DNA of 37,891 nt from Legionella sp. Its GTDB lineage: Bacteria; Pseudomonadota; Gammaproteobacteria; Legionellales; Legionellaceae. The notes beneath the pieces were generated by a model. That model was not told where the DNA came from and did no database searches. It saw only the letters and a program-made list of their open reading frames with translations. The stretch covers positions 1 to 37,891 of the forward strand of contig JACCWN010000012.1 in assembly GCA_013697625.1 (NCBI GenBank), given 5' to 3'. This document shows positions 1-10,442 of the stretch, piece after piece (within the stretch, counting starts at the first letter, position 1; each line of letters opens with the position of its first letter). The position numbers and the translations under genes were made by a program.

Positions 1-126
1 AGATAGGGTGTTAAATTTGAATAATAAATCAGTTAAAATCGAATAAAACTGTGTCAAGAAAAACTTTATATTTTCCTAATTAATTTGCAATTGATTTGTT
101 TTTAAGCACACGTGCGGTAGCCCTGA
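1..126. repeat. Left copy of 126-bp terminal inverted repeat
   Basis: Bases 1-126 are the exact reverse complement of 37764-37889. The inner tip reads CAGGGCTACCGCACGTGTGC on the opposite strand. The two copies diverge immediately inside the tip (ACATC here, CTTAAAC at the other end), so the inner repeat edge is sharp. No gene lies in the repeat itself. The inner tip is 3 bp from the ftsB stop codon. The most economical reading is that both ends of the window run into the same longer mobile element, and the sequence stops there. Whether this is real or an assembly boundary cannot be told from the sequence. Confidence 0.9.
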
Positions 127-129
127 ACA

Positions 130-399
130 TCAATCTACAAATTGATAATAAACTTCATTCTCCTTAATCATACCCAACTCATAGCGGGCCTCTTCTTCTA
201 AGGCTTGGTCGCCACTTTTTAATTCCTTAATATTGGCTTCTATGGCCTTATTGTGTTTGGCCAGTTTGTTATTTTCATGTTCGTGATTTTTAAGTTTTTT
301 TTCTAATGTTATCCATTGAATCAAATTGCCCTCTCCCAACCACAGTTTGTTTTGTAAGAGAATTAGTACGATGACTAAAATGATGAGCAAGGGCCGCAT
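130..399 (-). CDS. ftsB: Cell division protein FtsB
   Basis: This 89-residue protein has the FtsB/DivIC layout: a short cytoplasmic start, one membrane helix at about residues 4-20 (LLIILVIVLILLQNKLWLG), then a periplasmic coiled coil at about 28-70 rich in K, E and N, and a short acidic tail. The W-L-G-E-G-N segment after the helix is typical of gammaproteobacterial FtsB, which joins FtsL and FtsQ at the division septum. The length is normal for the family. It lies downstream of eno on the same strand, a common arrangement in gammaproteobacteria, but here a basic orphan gene on the other strand separates them. Its stop codon is 3 bp from the terminal repeat, so any downstream partner gene has been cut off. 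Confidence 0.88.
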   Translation of the reverse strand: MRPLLIILVIVLILLQNKLWLGEGNLIQWITLEKKLKNHEHENNKLAKHNKAIEANIKELKSGDQALEEEARYELGMIKENEVYYQFVD

Positions 400-573
400 T
401 TTTCTACCTATTTATAAATTATTGGTTCAAGAAGTCTATTGTAGTCTTTGTTTATACCCTGGGCAATACGCTTGCATATTTCAAATTTTTGAGCACTTAC
501 CTCAATATCATTTGAAATATATTTATAAAACCCGCCTATACTTTTATAAACGTGTTAAAAAGCGGGGGTGAAT

Positions 574-1260
574 ATGTATCAAAAAAGAGCCTGTAAAGCG
601 TATTTAAATAAAGGAACTACCAACCTTAGGATCAAGCTACCACCAGAAAAGAAAATTAAATTGCAAAAAAAATGCTCTTCATTGAATTCGGACCTAGTCA
701 ACAAACAGAATTTTTCTTTGGACCTGGCTAAAATGCTTCGGTTTATGGCTAAACATAACTATATTGGTTATCTGATACTTATTGGTCGTTTTGATTTGGT
801 TTTTAAATTATTTCATAAAAAAAAATTTGCCTCAAGGCGGCTTGCACTTTTTAAGCGCTTTAAAAGAAAAAAACTAAAAAACAAAGGTAGGCGGCTTTGC
901 AGAACAGAAATGTTTATAAAAAACAAGCTGACCCACTTGCCTTATATAAAAGCAGCTGCTAATTCTGTGCACTATGAGCAAAATACAAGGAAAATGACAC
1001 CTTCTATTATAACTTCACCACCATTCATGACTTCTCAAGGCCCACAGGGTTCATTTAGGCAAAGTTACTACCAGATTAACAATCACCATACTTTTTTTAA
1101 TGAAAAAAAAATGCTTCCAACTAAAAGGGCGTCAAATGCAAACTCTTTTGAGCATGAGGCTAGGTCTGTAAAAAATCATGCAGCTAATTTAGATAGTTTA
1201 AGTCAAAAAGATGCATCCAATGAAGCCAATTTTGGAGAGGACCTGACTCTAAAAAGCTGA
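574..1260 (+). CDS. Basic hypothetical protein, antisense to its neighbours
   Basis: I do not recognise this protein of about 228 residues. The reading frame opens at GTG 568, but ATG 574 is a likelier start because the run AGCGGGGG just upstream can serve as ribosome binding site. The first 125 residues are very basic, with K/R-rich runs (KKKFASRRLALFKRFKRKKL) around one hydrophobic patch (YIGYLILIGRFDLVFKLF). The C-terminal 100 residues are polar and probably disordered, rich in N, S, H and Q. There is no signal peptide or convincing transmembrane helix. It ends exactly one base before the eno stop codon of the opposite strand, so the two are tail to tail. A frame this long without stops in AT-rich DNA favours a real gene. 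The basic head suggests nucleic-acid or membrane-surface binding; an effector role is possible but unsupported. Confidence 0.5.
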   Translation: MYQKRACKAYLNKGTTNLRIKLPPEKKIKLQKKCSSLNSDLVNKQNFSLDLAKMLRFMAKHNYIGYLILIGRFDLVFKLFHKKKFASRRLALFKRFKRKKLKNKGRRLCRTEMFIKNKLTHLPYIKAAANSVHYEQNTRKMTPSIITSPPFMTSQGPQGSFRQSYYQINNHHTFFNEKKMLPTKRASNANSFEHEARSVKNHAANLDSLSQKDASNEANFGEDLTLKS

Positions 1261-3299
<2,039 letters not shown>

Positions 3300-3344
3300 T
3301 GAGTAGTCCTTATAAAAAGGGAATAATATTTTCCTGAAACTGAT

Positions 3345-4487
3345 TTAGCAAGTCTTTTTTGGATTAACATGGGTTTCATGTAAGCTGAATAAGCGGATTT
3401 CATGTATTTTATTTTCTAATTTGCTATCTGCCATGATTCTATTGTGCAAGGCTTGCCAGTGTGAGAAGGGCTCAGAACAAACAACATCAATGCTTATCTT
3501 TCCATTAAGGTAGTGTAAGTTCAAAAATGAAATCTGTGGAAAATCTAGTTGTACTTCCTCTAAGAGAGCGGACATTAGGGTTCTACTAGGCAGCTGTAAT
3601 GAAGGTGCGCAAATTTCATCATCTTCTGGATCCACATGAACGGTTACGTCTTTGACATCTTTCATTGTATCTACTAAGGCATGATGGACCTGTTGGGCTA
3701 TAAAGTGACCTTCAGAAACCGAGATTTTGGATGCTACTATGATGTGAACATCAATTAAAACATCCCTTCCCATTAATCGACTGCGCAATTGATGGATACG
3801 CTCAACGCCATGTACACCTGTAATAATATTCCGAATTTGAGCTAAAAGTGTAGGGTCCACGGCTGTATCAATCAATTCTTTGACACTATTCCAAGCATAA
3901 TCCCAACCCATTTTGATAATCATGAGTCCAACGATACTTGCTGCTACCGTGTCTAAAAATACCATGCCTGCTAAGCCTCCAATCAATCCTACCAGTACAA
4001 CCAATGAAGATGCTGCATCAGAACGATGATGCCAGGCATTTGCCAGAAGCAATTGTGAACGAATTTTTGTACCTATGTGGTGGGTGTACCGAAATAATAA
4101 TTCATTTGCAATGATGGAGAGGCTTATGATTGGTAAGGATAACCAATTGGGCTTGGTGTGGGATGCGTAGAACAATTCATCGATTGCGTCCCAAGCGATA
4201 CTAAACCCTGCAATGATGAGAAACAAAGATAATAGCAAGGTGGCGGCCGTTTCAATCCGTTGATGACCGTAGGGATGACTGTCATCAGCATCCACGCTGC
4301 CATATTTTGAAGCAAAGAACACCATACAATCTGTGAGTAAATCAGAAAAAGAATGCACACCATCTGCAAGCAAGGCATGTGAATGGTATAACAAACCACC
4401 CGCAACTTTGATAACAGCCAGAGATGCAGTGGTTATGACACTGAGAAGTGTTATTTTTTGTATTTGACGGTACCTGTCTTTATTCAT
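3345..4487 (-). CDS. Cation diffusion facilitator (CDF) metal efflux protein
   Basis: The 380-residue protein has the CDF fold. The N-terminal half has six membrane segments with the two metal-binding motifs HSFSDLLTD (about residues 44-52) and HHRSDAASS (about 152-160). The latter has H-x-x-x-D like FieF and MamM, which favours zinc, iron or manganese. A cytoplasmic ferredoxin-like domain follows, with DVHIIVASKISVSEGH and VTVHVDPEDD. It is about 80 residues longer than E. coli FieF; the extra C-terminal segment (about 300-380) resembles a second small alpha-beta domain, seen in some long CDF proteins. CDF proteins export metal using the proton gradient, opposite in direction to the ZIP importer encoded next to it. 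The start ATG is at 4485-4487, and a 427-bp intergenic region lies upstream. Confidence 0.9.
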   Translation of the reverse strand: MNKDRYRQIQKITLLSVITTASLAVIKVAGGLLYHSHALLADGVHSFSDLLTDCMVFFASKYGSVDADDSHPYGHQRIETAATLLLSLFLIIAGFSIAWDAIDELFYASHTKPNWLSLPIISLSIIANELLFRYTHHIGTKIRSQLLLANAWHHRSDAASSLVVLVGLIGGLAGMVFLDTVAASIVGLMIIKMGWDYAWNSVKELIDTAVDPTLLAQIRNIITGVHGVERIHQLRSRLMGRDVLIDVHIIVASKISVSEGHFIAQQVHHALVDTMKDVKDVTVHVDPEDDEICAPSLQLPSRTLMSALLEEVQLDFPQISFLNLHYLNGKISIDVVCSEPFSHWQALHNRIMADSKLENKIHEIRLFSLHETHVNPKKTC

Positions 4488-4688
4488 GTATATTGGGCTA
4501 ACTGTCGGGATTTAAGCATACCATTTTTTAAGAAATATGAAAGTATAAGATCTGAATTGTTCACATCAATTACAGTTGAGCTGCCAATTTTAATACCTTT
4601 AAAAATTTTAGCCTGACCTAAATGGTAAGTTCTAAAGCAGCAGAAAATGTTGAGATTTTACAAGGTACTTTCAATGCTATGCACAAGG

Positions 4689-4830
4689 TTATCCACAGGT
4701 TTTGTGGATAAACTTAAAGCCTATAGTTATGAGTTGTGGGGTATCAAGGCCTTGTATAATAAGGACTTTAAGTATAGAAAATGTGTTAAATTGTTCAGAT
4801 TAAAACGGATAGTTAAAAAAGTTATTCACA
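4689..4830. other. DnaA-box cluster, origin-like intergenic region
   Basis: The gene-free stretch 4488-4914 contains two perfect DnaA boxes, TTATCCACA at 4689-4697 and its inverse TGTGGATAA at 4703-4711, only 5 bp apart. A third box, TTATTCACA at 4822-4830, fits the relaxed consensus TTWTNCACA. A weaker match (TTGTTCACA) lies at 4557-4565. The stretch 4842-4914 is strongly AT-rich. These are features of a replication origin, but also of DnaA-titrating or DnaA-regulated sites. There is no dnaA, rpmH, mnmG or dnaN nearby and the flanking genes both run on the minus strand, so this is origin-like rather than shown to be an origin. Confidence 0.5.
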
Positions 4831-4914
4831 TGTTGTGATAAAGCGGTTTAAATTTTGTAATCTCGTATAGTATCAAAGATAAAGTAAAAAAACAGTCTTG
4901 ACTTTAATTTATTT

Positions 4915-6981
4915 TTACCCCTGCAAATAATGTTGAAAGTTTCCTAACCAGCGCTGAGTGATCATTTGAGCAGTGTTTGGCTGTTCTTGCGATAATTGTT
5001 TTGCTATGGGTGCAATCGTAGCAATTAGATGCTTGTCCCTTTCAATATTGGCAATTTTAAATTGCTTATAACCTGCTTGTCTTGTGCCAAGTAATTCACC
5101 AGCTCCTCTGATTTTTAAATCTTGTTCTGCAATTAAAAAACCATCTTGCGTTGAACGCATGATATTTAAACGTTCGGCACTGAGTTTTGACAAGGGTGCC
5201 TGATATAATAGTAAACAATGTGACACTGTCGAGCCTCTGCCGACTCGGCCACGCAATTGATGTAATTGAGACAAACCAAGCCGCTCAGAATTTTCTATGA
5301 TCATCAAACTGGCCAGAGGCACATCCACGCCTACTTCAATGACAGTGGTTGCTACCAATAAATCGATTTCACCTGCTTTGAAAGCGGCCATGGTGGATTC
5401 TTTTTCAGTGGTTTTCATTCTTCCATGGATCAAAGCCACACGCACCAGTGGCAGCTGAGCTTGTAAAGATTGTGCTGTATTGGTAGCTGCCATGCATTGT
5501 AATTTCTCTGATTCTTCAATCAATGTACAAACCCAATAGGCTTGCCTTCCGGATGCGATTGCTTCTTGCAGCCGCAAGATAATAGAGTCACGTTTGTCTT
5601 GGCAAATAACTGCAGTGGTGATGGGAGTACGTCCTGGGGGCAACTCATCAATGATTGATATATCCAAATGTGCGAAATGAGTCATTGCCAATGTTCTTGG
5701 GATTGGGGTGGCCGTCATGAGTAACTGGTGGGGAGTAAATGCTTGGCCTTTTTGCTGTAATAAAAGTCGTTGTTCGACTCCAAATCGATGTTGTTCATCA
5801 ATAATAACCAAGCCTAATTGACTAAATAAAACGGTTTCTTGGAATAAAGCATGGGTGCCAATGATGAGTTTACACCTATTATCCGCAAGATCGGCAAGTA
5901 CTTTGCGGCGTTGTACCATGCTCATTTTGCCACTGAGTTTAGAAATTGATATGCCTAAGGGCTCCAACCATTTGATTAAGTTTTGACAATGTTGGTCGCT
6001 TAATAAATCAGTTGGTGCCATGAAGGCAACCTGATGGCCTGCCATTATCGATTGTAAGGCTGCCATGGCTGCGATGATTGTCTTTCCTGACCCAACATCG
6101 CCTTGTAACAACCGCAGCATGGGCTTTGTTTGATTTAAATCCTCGTGGATTTCCCCAACCACTCGTTGTTGAGCATTGGTTAAAGCAAAGGGTAGGGTAG
6201 ATAAAAACCGACTACATGCTTCCTCATTACTAGGAATGGCGATGGAAATCAAGGCGTTTCGTGATGCCTTGGCGAAGTGCATGCTGAGTCTTTGCGCTAT
6301 CAATTCATCGAATATCAAGCGCCTGGTTGCTGGGTGCGTTGCCTGCTCTAAGGATTGAAAAGAGGTATCAGGTGGTGGATTGTGTAATAATTTTATAGCC
6401 TCATTTAAGGGAATCAGTTGGTAAAAGGATAATTGCGACTGACTCATCCATTCTAATTGACCTAATTCGTGATCAAACTGTTTTAGAGCAATTTTAATTG
6501 CCTGTCGTAACCTGTTTTGTGTTAAACCTTGGGTGGAGGGGTAGATGGGCGTTAAATTTTCCTCTACTTGGTGCTCTTCTTCAACTTTTAATAATCGATA
6601 CTGGGGATGAATGATTTCTCTTTGATTTTTAAATTCACGCACCTCTCCGAAAATCGAAATCAAAGGATTTTCATTCAAAGCCTTCACTTGCGCCATGGTA
6701 AAATAAAAAAAACGAATTTTTATAAGTCCGGTTTTATCTTCAATATAACATTCAAGGGTCCTTTTTTTACCGAATTTGATTTCTGTTTTACAGACCTGGC
6801 CAGCAATAACGCACCAGTCGTTTGGCCGTACGTCGGCAATGGCAGTGATTCTAGTTCTGTCTTGGTAACGTAGTGGTAGGTGGAGCAGTAAATCTTGTAC
6901 AGTATGAATATCGCATTTGGCGAGTTTGGTAGCAAGAATGGGGCCTATGCCAGTTAAGGATTCACAAGAGTTGGATAACAC
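4915..6981 (-). CDS. recG: ATP-dependent DNA helicase RecG
   Basis: RecG reverses stalled replication forks and processes branched DNA. The 688 residues match the family length. The order is an N-terminal helix-hairpin region (SLTGIGPILATKL), an OB-fold wedge domain (about 55-170), and a helicase core with Walker A LLQGDVGSGKT (about 290-300), the DEQH box IIDEQHRFGVEQR, motif III MTATPIPRTLA, and C-terminal motifs TTVIEVGVDVP and QLRGRVGRG. The C-terminal TRQAGYKQFKIANI segment belongs to the RecG clamp. The apparent start is GTG at 6979-6981 with only a weak ribosome binding site. It is downstream of the DnaA-box region read in its own direction only in the sense that the region follows its stop codon; nothing suggests an operon. 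Confidence 0.97.
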   Translation of the reverse strand: MLSNSCESLTGIGPILATKLAKCDIHTVQDLLLHLPLRYQDRTRITAIADVRPNDWCVIAGQVCKTEIKFGKKRTLECYIEDKTGLIKIRFFYFTMAQVKALNENPLISIFGEVREFKNQREIIHPQYRLLKVEEEHQVEENLTPIYPSTQGLTQNRLRQAIKIALKQFDHELGQLEWMSQSQLSFYQLIPLNEAIKLLHNPPPDTSFQSLEQATHPATRRLIFDELIAQRLSMHFAKASRNALISIAIPSNEEACSRFLSTLPFALTNAQQRVVGEIHEDLNQTKPMLRLLQGDVGSGKTIIAAMAALQSIMAGHQVAFMAPTDLLSDQHCQNLIKWLEPLGISISKLSGKMSMVQRRKVLADLADNRCKLIIGTHALFQETVLFSQLGLVIIDEQHRFGVEQRLLLQQKGQAFTPHQLLMTATPIPRTLAMTHFAHLDISIIDELPPGRTPITTAVICQDKRDSIILRLQEAIASGRQAYWVCTLIEESEKLQCMAATNTAQSLQAQLPLVRVALIHGRMKTTEKESTMAAFKAGEIDLLVATTVIEVGVDVPLASLMIIENSERLGLSQLHQLRGRVGRGSTVSHCLLLYQAPLSKLSAERLNIMRSTQDGFLIAEQDLKIRGAGELLGTRQAGYKQFKIANIERDKHLIATIAPIAKQLSQEQPNTAQMITQRWLGNFQHYLQG

Positions 6982-7280
6982 GTAGCTTTTGGTGTTTGTA
7001 AAATTAGAATCATACCAGGAAAAAAATCACCTGTAATGTGTTTCTCTGTTATGTATATAGAAAGCGATTTGTTTTTCAAAATTTAAAGCACCCATCCTGG
7101 TATGGTGACCCTTAGAGAGAGCTCCCCATCCCTTGTCACGCGAAAAAGCATTATCATTCTACTTAATAATAAGCGCAAGAGAGGGGCCCTTAGAAATAAG
7201 CTGAAAAATTTGTTGAGTTTCAAATCTCAGAAGTCTATAAAAAACTTTAGAAACATTGCCTTGATGATCGGCAGAAAGTA

Positions 7281-8624
7281 TCAAATTCTGTCTTCAGTTA
7301 TGTCTATCATCATATTTAATGCTTTTTTAGCATTGTCAGTTACCCATTGCTGATCTTGAGTTGAAAGTCGATTTCTTATGCCGGAAAATTCATTCACATC
7401 ATCACCAGGTTTTACCTCGTTATAGGGTAGAGATTTTCCTTGACGGAGTAGATCGACCAATGCAACTAGGTGTGGTGGGTCATTTCGTGACATTGTGGCA
7501 CATCCACAGCCCATACCAGGCTCATCATTTTTTTGAGGTGCTTGGGCTAGATTTACTACATCAATGCCTAAAGGTTTACAAAATTGCTTTAAATTTTTCA
7601 CCATGTGGTTTTCAGTAGCAATGGCATACCGTTTTGTTTTAGCTCTATCCTGTACTACAAAATCCCATATAAAGGCTGTCGAACCTGCCTGATTCGCAAT
7701 TCTAATGACTTCATTGCGACATTCTGGATGTGCTATGGTTGTGTAGTTTAAGCTGTGCCAGTAATCACACATCTGCGCAGTATAATGTGTATGCACAGCG
7801 CATTGACTGGAAAAAAGAAACAGTTGCGCCTTATCAAATGTGCTAAGGGTTTTTTTATCAACATTTGCTAAAGAATACTGTGCCCCAGCGGTCCCTCCTG
7901 GCCAGTAAGCGATGTCTTTAATCCCCAACCAATAAGCTACATTTTCACCCATATGCTTGTCTGGAATAAATAGAATTTTTTTGTTTTGTTTTTGCGCCCA
8001 TTGAAATATTTTTTTAACATTAGAGCTGGTACATACTGCACCTCCTTGTGCACCGGTCATCGCCTTTATCCGACCAGAGGTATTCATATAACAGATGGGT
8101 ATGATATTTTCAGATCCATATCGTTCATTTAAGTCAATAAAAGCAGGCTCAACCATAAAATCTTTTGCTAACATTTCCATGGTACAACCGGATTTTGGAT
8201 TGGTGATGTAAACCCTTTGGTTTTCATGCGCTAAAATGCTGATAGATTCAGCCATAAAATGCACGGCTGATTCAATGATGATGGATTGCTCGGGGTTGTT
8301 TGCAGCAGTCAAAGCCAATTGATAGGAATCACCAATGATGCCCCCAAATTGTTCAATTAATCGAACAATATCCCCACCCATATAATAATGCGCTAAAAGC
8401 AACATCTGGTTGCCAAAATGATCTTGAGCTTTCTCTATGTAAGGCCTCATCCAAGCAAGAACGGTTGTAAGCTTGCGATCGGGTAGTGCCTGATATGCTT
8501 CTGCATAAGGAATAAAGTCTGGTTGATACCAGTCTAAAGGATAATCACTTTGACAAATACGCATATCATTTCTGACCGGCATGATGGTGGTATCTGGTGT
8601 GTAGATTTGTGAATTTTTAAACAT
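7281..8624 (-). CDS. nadA: Quinolinate synthase, long form
   Basis: NadA condenses iminoaspartate (from NadB) with dihydroxyacetone phosphate to give quinolinate, using a 4Fe-4S cluster. Motifs seen are LLAHYYMGGDIVRL, GDSYQLA, VHFMAES, CTSSNV, HPECRNEV and GCGCATMSRN; the cysteines in the last three fit the three cluster ligands. At roughly 447-465 residues it is about 100 longer than E. coli NadA, with an N-terminal extension of about 80 residues, as in the long NadA subtype. The frame opens at GTG 8678, but I prefer ATG 8622-8624, which has AGAGGA 10 bases upstream and a possible -10 (TATACT) further up. It is 117 bp beyond the next gene in the same direction, nadB, with a palindrome between them. 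Confidence 0.93.
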   Translation of the reverse strand: MFKNSQIYTPDTTIMPVRNDMRICQSDYPLDWYQPDFIPYAEAYQALPDRKLTTVLAWMRPYIEKAQDHFGNQMLLLAHYYMGGDIVRLIEQFGGIIGDSYQLALTAANNPEQSIIIESAVHFMAESISILAHENQRVYITNPKSGCTMEMLAKDFMVEPAFIDLNERYGSENIIPICYMNTSGRIKAMTGAQGGAVCTSSNVKKIFQWAQKQNKKILFIPDKHMGENVAYWLGIKDIAYWPGGTAGAQYSLANVDKKTLSTFDKAQLFLFSSQCAVHTHYTAQMCDYWHSLNYTTIAHPECRNEVIRIANQAGSTAFIWDFVVQDRAKTKRYAIATENHMVKNLKQFCKPLGIDVVNLAQAPQKNDEPGMGCGCATMSRNDPPHLVALVDLLRQGKSLPYNEVKPGDDVNEFSGIRNRLSTQDQQWVTDNAKKALNMMIDITEDRI

Positions 8625-8731
8625 ATTAAAACAGTCCTCTATGTACATAGTATAACCTAAATTGGATTGCTCATCCACACACCTTTCTTTGCTAACAGGG
8701 CAAATCTTACTTAGCTTAAATAAAAACCAAC

Positions 8732-8759
8732 TGTCGTCATTGCGAACGCAATGACGACA
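8732..8759. repeat. Perfect REP-like palindrome between nadB and nadA
   Basis: TGTCGTCATTGCG (8732-8744) and its exact complement (8747-8759) form a 13-bp stem with the two bases AA at the tip. The 'CGTCATTGCG' core is a common intergenic palindrome type in proteobacteria. There is no T-run after it on the minus strand, so it is a weak terminator candidate. It may instead be a REP-type element that separates nadB from nadA expression or protects the nadB mRNA end. Confidence 0.75.
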
Positions 8760-8795
8760 AATTGTAATTTAACAGCATTAATTGCCTTTCCTTTG

Positions 8796-10442
8796 TTAAC
8801 CATAGGCATGATTTACCGGGCCAAGTTTGGCAATACTTTCTTCTAGTAAGGCATTTTTATAAGGGAAATCTTCTCGAAAATGTCCTCCTCTTGATTCTCT
8901 TCTAGACAAAGCAGATTGAACAATCAATTCAGCTATTAAAACGATGTTTCGTAATTCTATAAAATCTCGGCTTATGCAATGTTTCCAATAATATTCTTCT
9001 ATGCTTTTTTTTCTTTTTAAAATCAGTTGTAATAGATCTTGCAGGCCAGCTTCTGTCCGGACGATACCAGCATAAGAAGTCATCTCACCACGTAGCCCAC
9101 GCCAATGGGCATTTATTTGACTGGCACGTCGTGCGTTCACCTCACCTGGTTCATGCCACTTTGATACATCAATGAATTTAGTGGGGACAAAAATGTCCTT
9201 TAAGGTACAATGAACCGCGTTTGAAGCCATCACCAAGGCTTCCAATAAAGAATTTGAAGCCAGGCGATTGGCCCCGTGTAGCCCTGTAAAAGCCACCTCG
9301 CCTATAGCATATAACCGTTTTAAGTCGGTGCGCCCATCAATGTCAGAGAGTACGCCGCCACATTGGTAATGGGCTGCTGGAACAACTGGGATCATGTCTT
9401 GGCTCATATCGATACCAAGGGTGGCCAGAGTTTGATAAATTTGTGGAAACCGTTTTTTCAAAAATGGCTTAGACTGATGAGTAATATCTAAATAAACATA
9501 CCCCGCTTGGCCTTGTTCAATTTCATTAAAAATAGCACGCGAAACCACGTCTCGCGTCGCAAGCTCTAGTTGCTGCGGGGCATAAGTTTCCATAAATCGC
9601 TGGCCCGTTTCTGGATTTTTTAAGATGCCACCCTCGCCGCGTACCGCCTCAGAAATAAGAAAATTATTGATTTGGTGATGATGTAATAGGGTGGGGTGAA
9701 ATTGGTAAAACTCCATATTACCTACACGAGCACCAGCTCTATATGCCATGGCAACACCATCTCCGGTTGCAATCATGGGGTTAGTCGTATATCTGTAAGT
9801 CTTTCCAGCGCCTCCCGTAGCCAAGATAACGCAATTAGCCATAAAAGAATGCACTTGGTTGCTTTGGCAATCAAGGATGTATGCGCCTAATACTTCACCT
9901 TGGTGATCTGTTCTATGAGGTTGGTAATGGGTTATCAAATTCACGGCAATGTGCTGCTCAAAGAGTTGAATTTGCTTATGCTGTTGTACTAAACTGTACA
10001 AACTTTGCATCAAAGATAGGCCGGTTTGATCACCGCAATTGAGAATGCGGCGATGAGTGTGTCCACCTTCTTGAGCAAGATTAAACTGCCCATTACTATT
10101 GCGTTTAAAAGGAACCATGTATTGATTCAACTGCTCTATGACACTGGGAGCCTGTCGAATGATGAATTCAACTGCGGGCTTATAACACAAACCATCTCCA
10201 GCCGCCAAAGTGTCGGATACATGAGATTCCAAAGAATCCTCAGAAGAAAAAACTGCTGCAATTCCGCCCTGGGCATACCGGCTGTTGCATTCTGTAGCTT
10301 GGGCTTTGCTGATTAAAGCTATTTTAACCTTGGGTTGGATTGCTACCAATTGTAAGCAATAATGCAATCCAGCCAAGCCTGTGCCAATAACAAGGACATC
10401 GAAATCATACACCTGCCCTTGTTGAGACAACTGGTTTTTCAT
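8796..10442 (-). CDS. nadB: L-aspartate oxidase
   Basis: NadB oxidises L-aspartate to iminoaspartate with FAD, the first step of de novo NAD synthesis, and hands the product to NadA. The 548 residues show the FAD dinucleotide fold GTGLAGLHYCLQL near the N-terminus, SRYAQGGIAAV, the covalent-region equivalent EGGHTHRRIL, the nucleotide site ATGGAGKTYRYTTNP, GNMEFYQFHPT, SEAVRGEGG, and the succinate-dehydrogenase-family C-terminal signature GLHGANRLASNSLLEAL. It lacks the histidine that attaches FAD covalently in SdhA, as expected for NadB. Its ATG overlaps the purB stop codon (ATGA), so the two are translationally coupled. Confidence 0.97.
   Translation of the reverse strand: MKNQLSQQGQVYDFDVLVIGTGLAGLHYCLQLVAIQPKVKIALISKAQATECNSRYAQGGIAAVFSSEDSLESHVSDTLAAGDGLCYKPAVEFIIRQAPSVIEQLNQYMVPFKRNSNGQFNLAQEGGHTHRRILNCGDQTGLSLMQSLYSLVQQHKQIQLFEQHIAVNLITHYQPHRTDHQGEVLGAYILDCQSNQVHSFMANCVILATGGAGKTYRYTTNPMIATGDGVAMAYRAGARVGNMEFYQFHPTLLHHHQINNFLISEAVRGEGGILKNPETGQRFMETYAPQQLELATRDVVSRAIFNEIEQGQAGYVYLDITHQSKPFLKKRFPQIYQTLATLGIDMSQDMIPVVPAAHYQCGGVLSDIDGRTDLKRLYAIGEVAFTGLHGANRLASNSLLEALVMASNAVHCTLKDIFVPTKFIDVSKWHEPGEVNARRASQINAHWRGLRGEMTSYAGIVRTEAGLQDLLQLILKRKKSIEEYYWKHCISRDFIELRNIVLIAELIVQSALSRRESRGGHFREDFPYKNALLEESIAKLGPVNHAYG

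Noticed and set aside
326..571. 81-residue plus-strand frame overlapping ftsB
   Set aside because: Its first third is antisense to ftsB, the composition is that of chance translation, and no ribosome binding site is visible.
4647..4838. 63-residue frame across the DnaA boxes
   Set aside because: Short, basic and without ribosome binding site; the DnaA boxes explain the sequence better.
7102..7353. 83-residue plus-strand frame between recG and nadA
   Set aside because: It runs antisense into the nadA end and has no recognisable features. The 299-bp gap 6982-7280 otherwise shows nothing that I can name.
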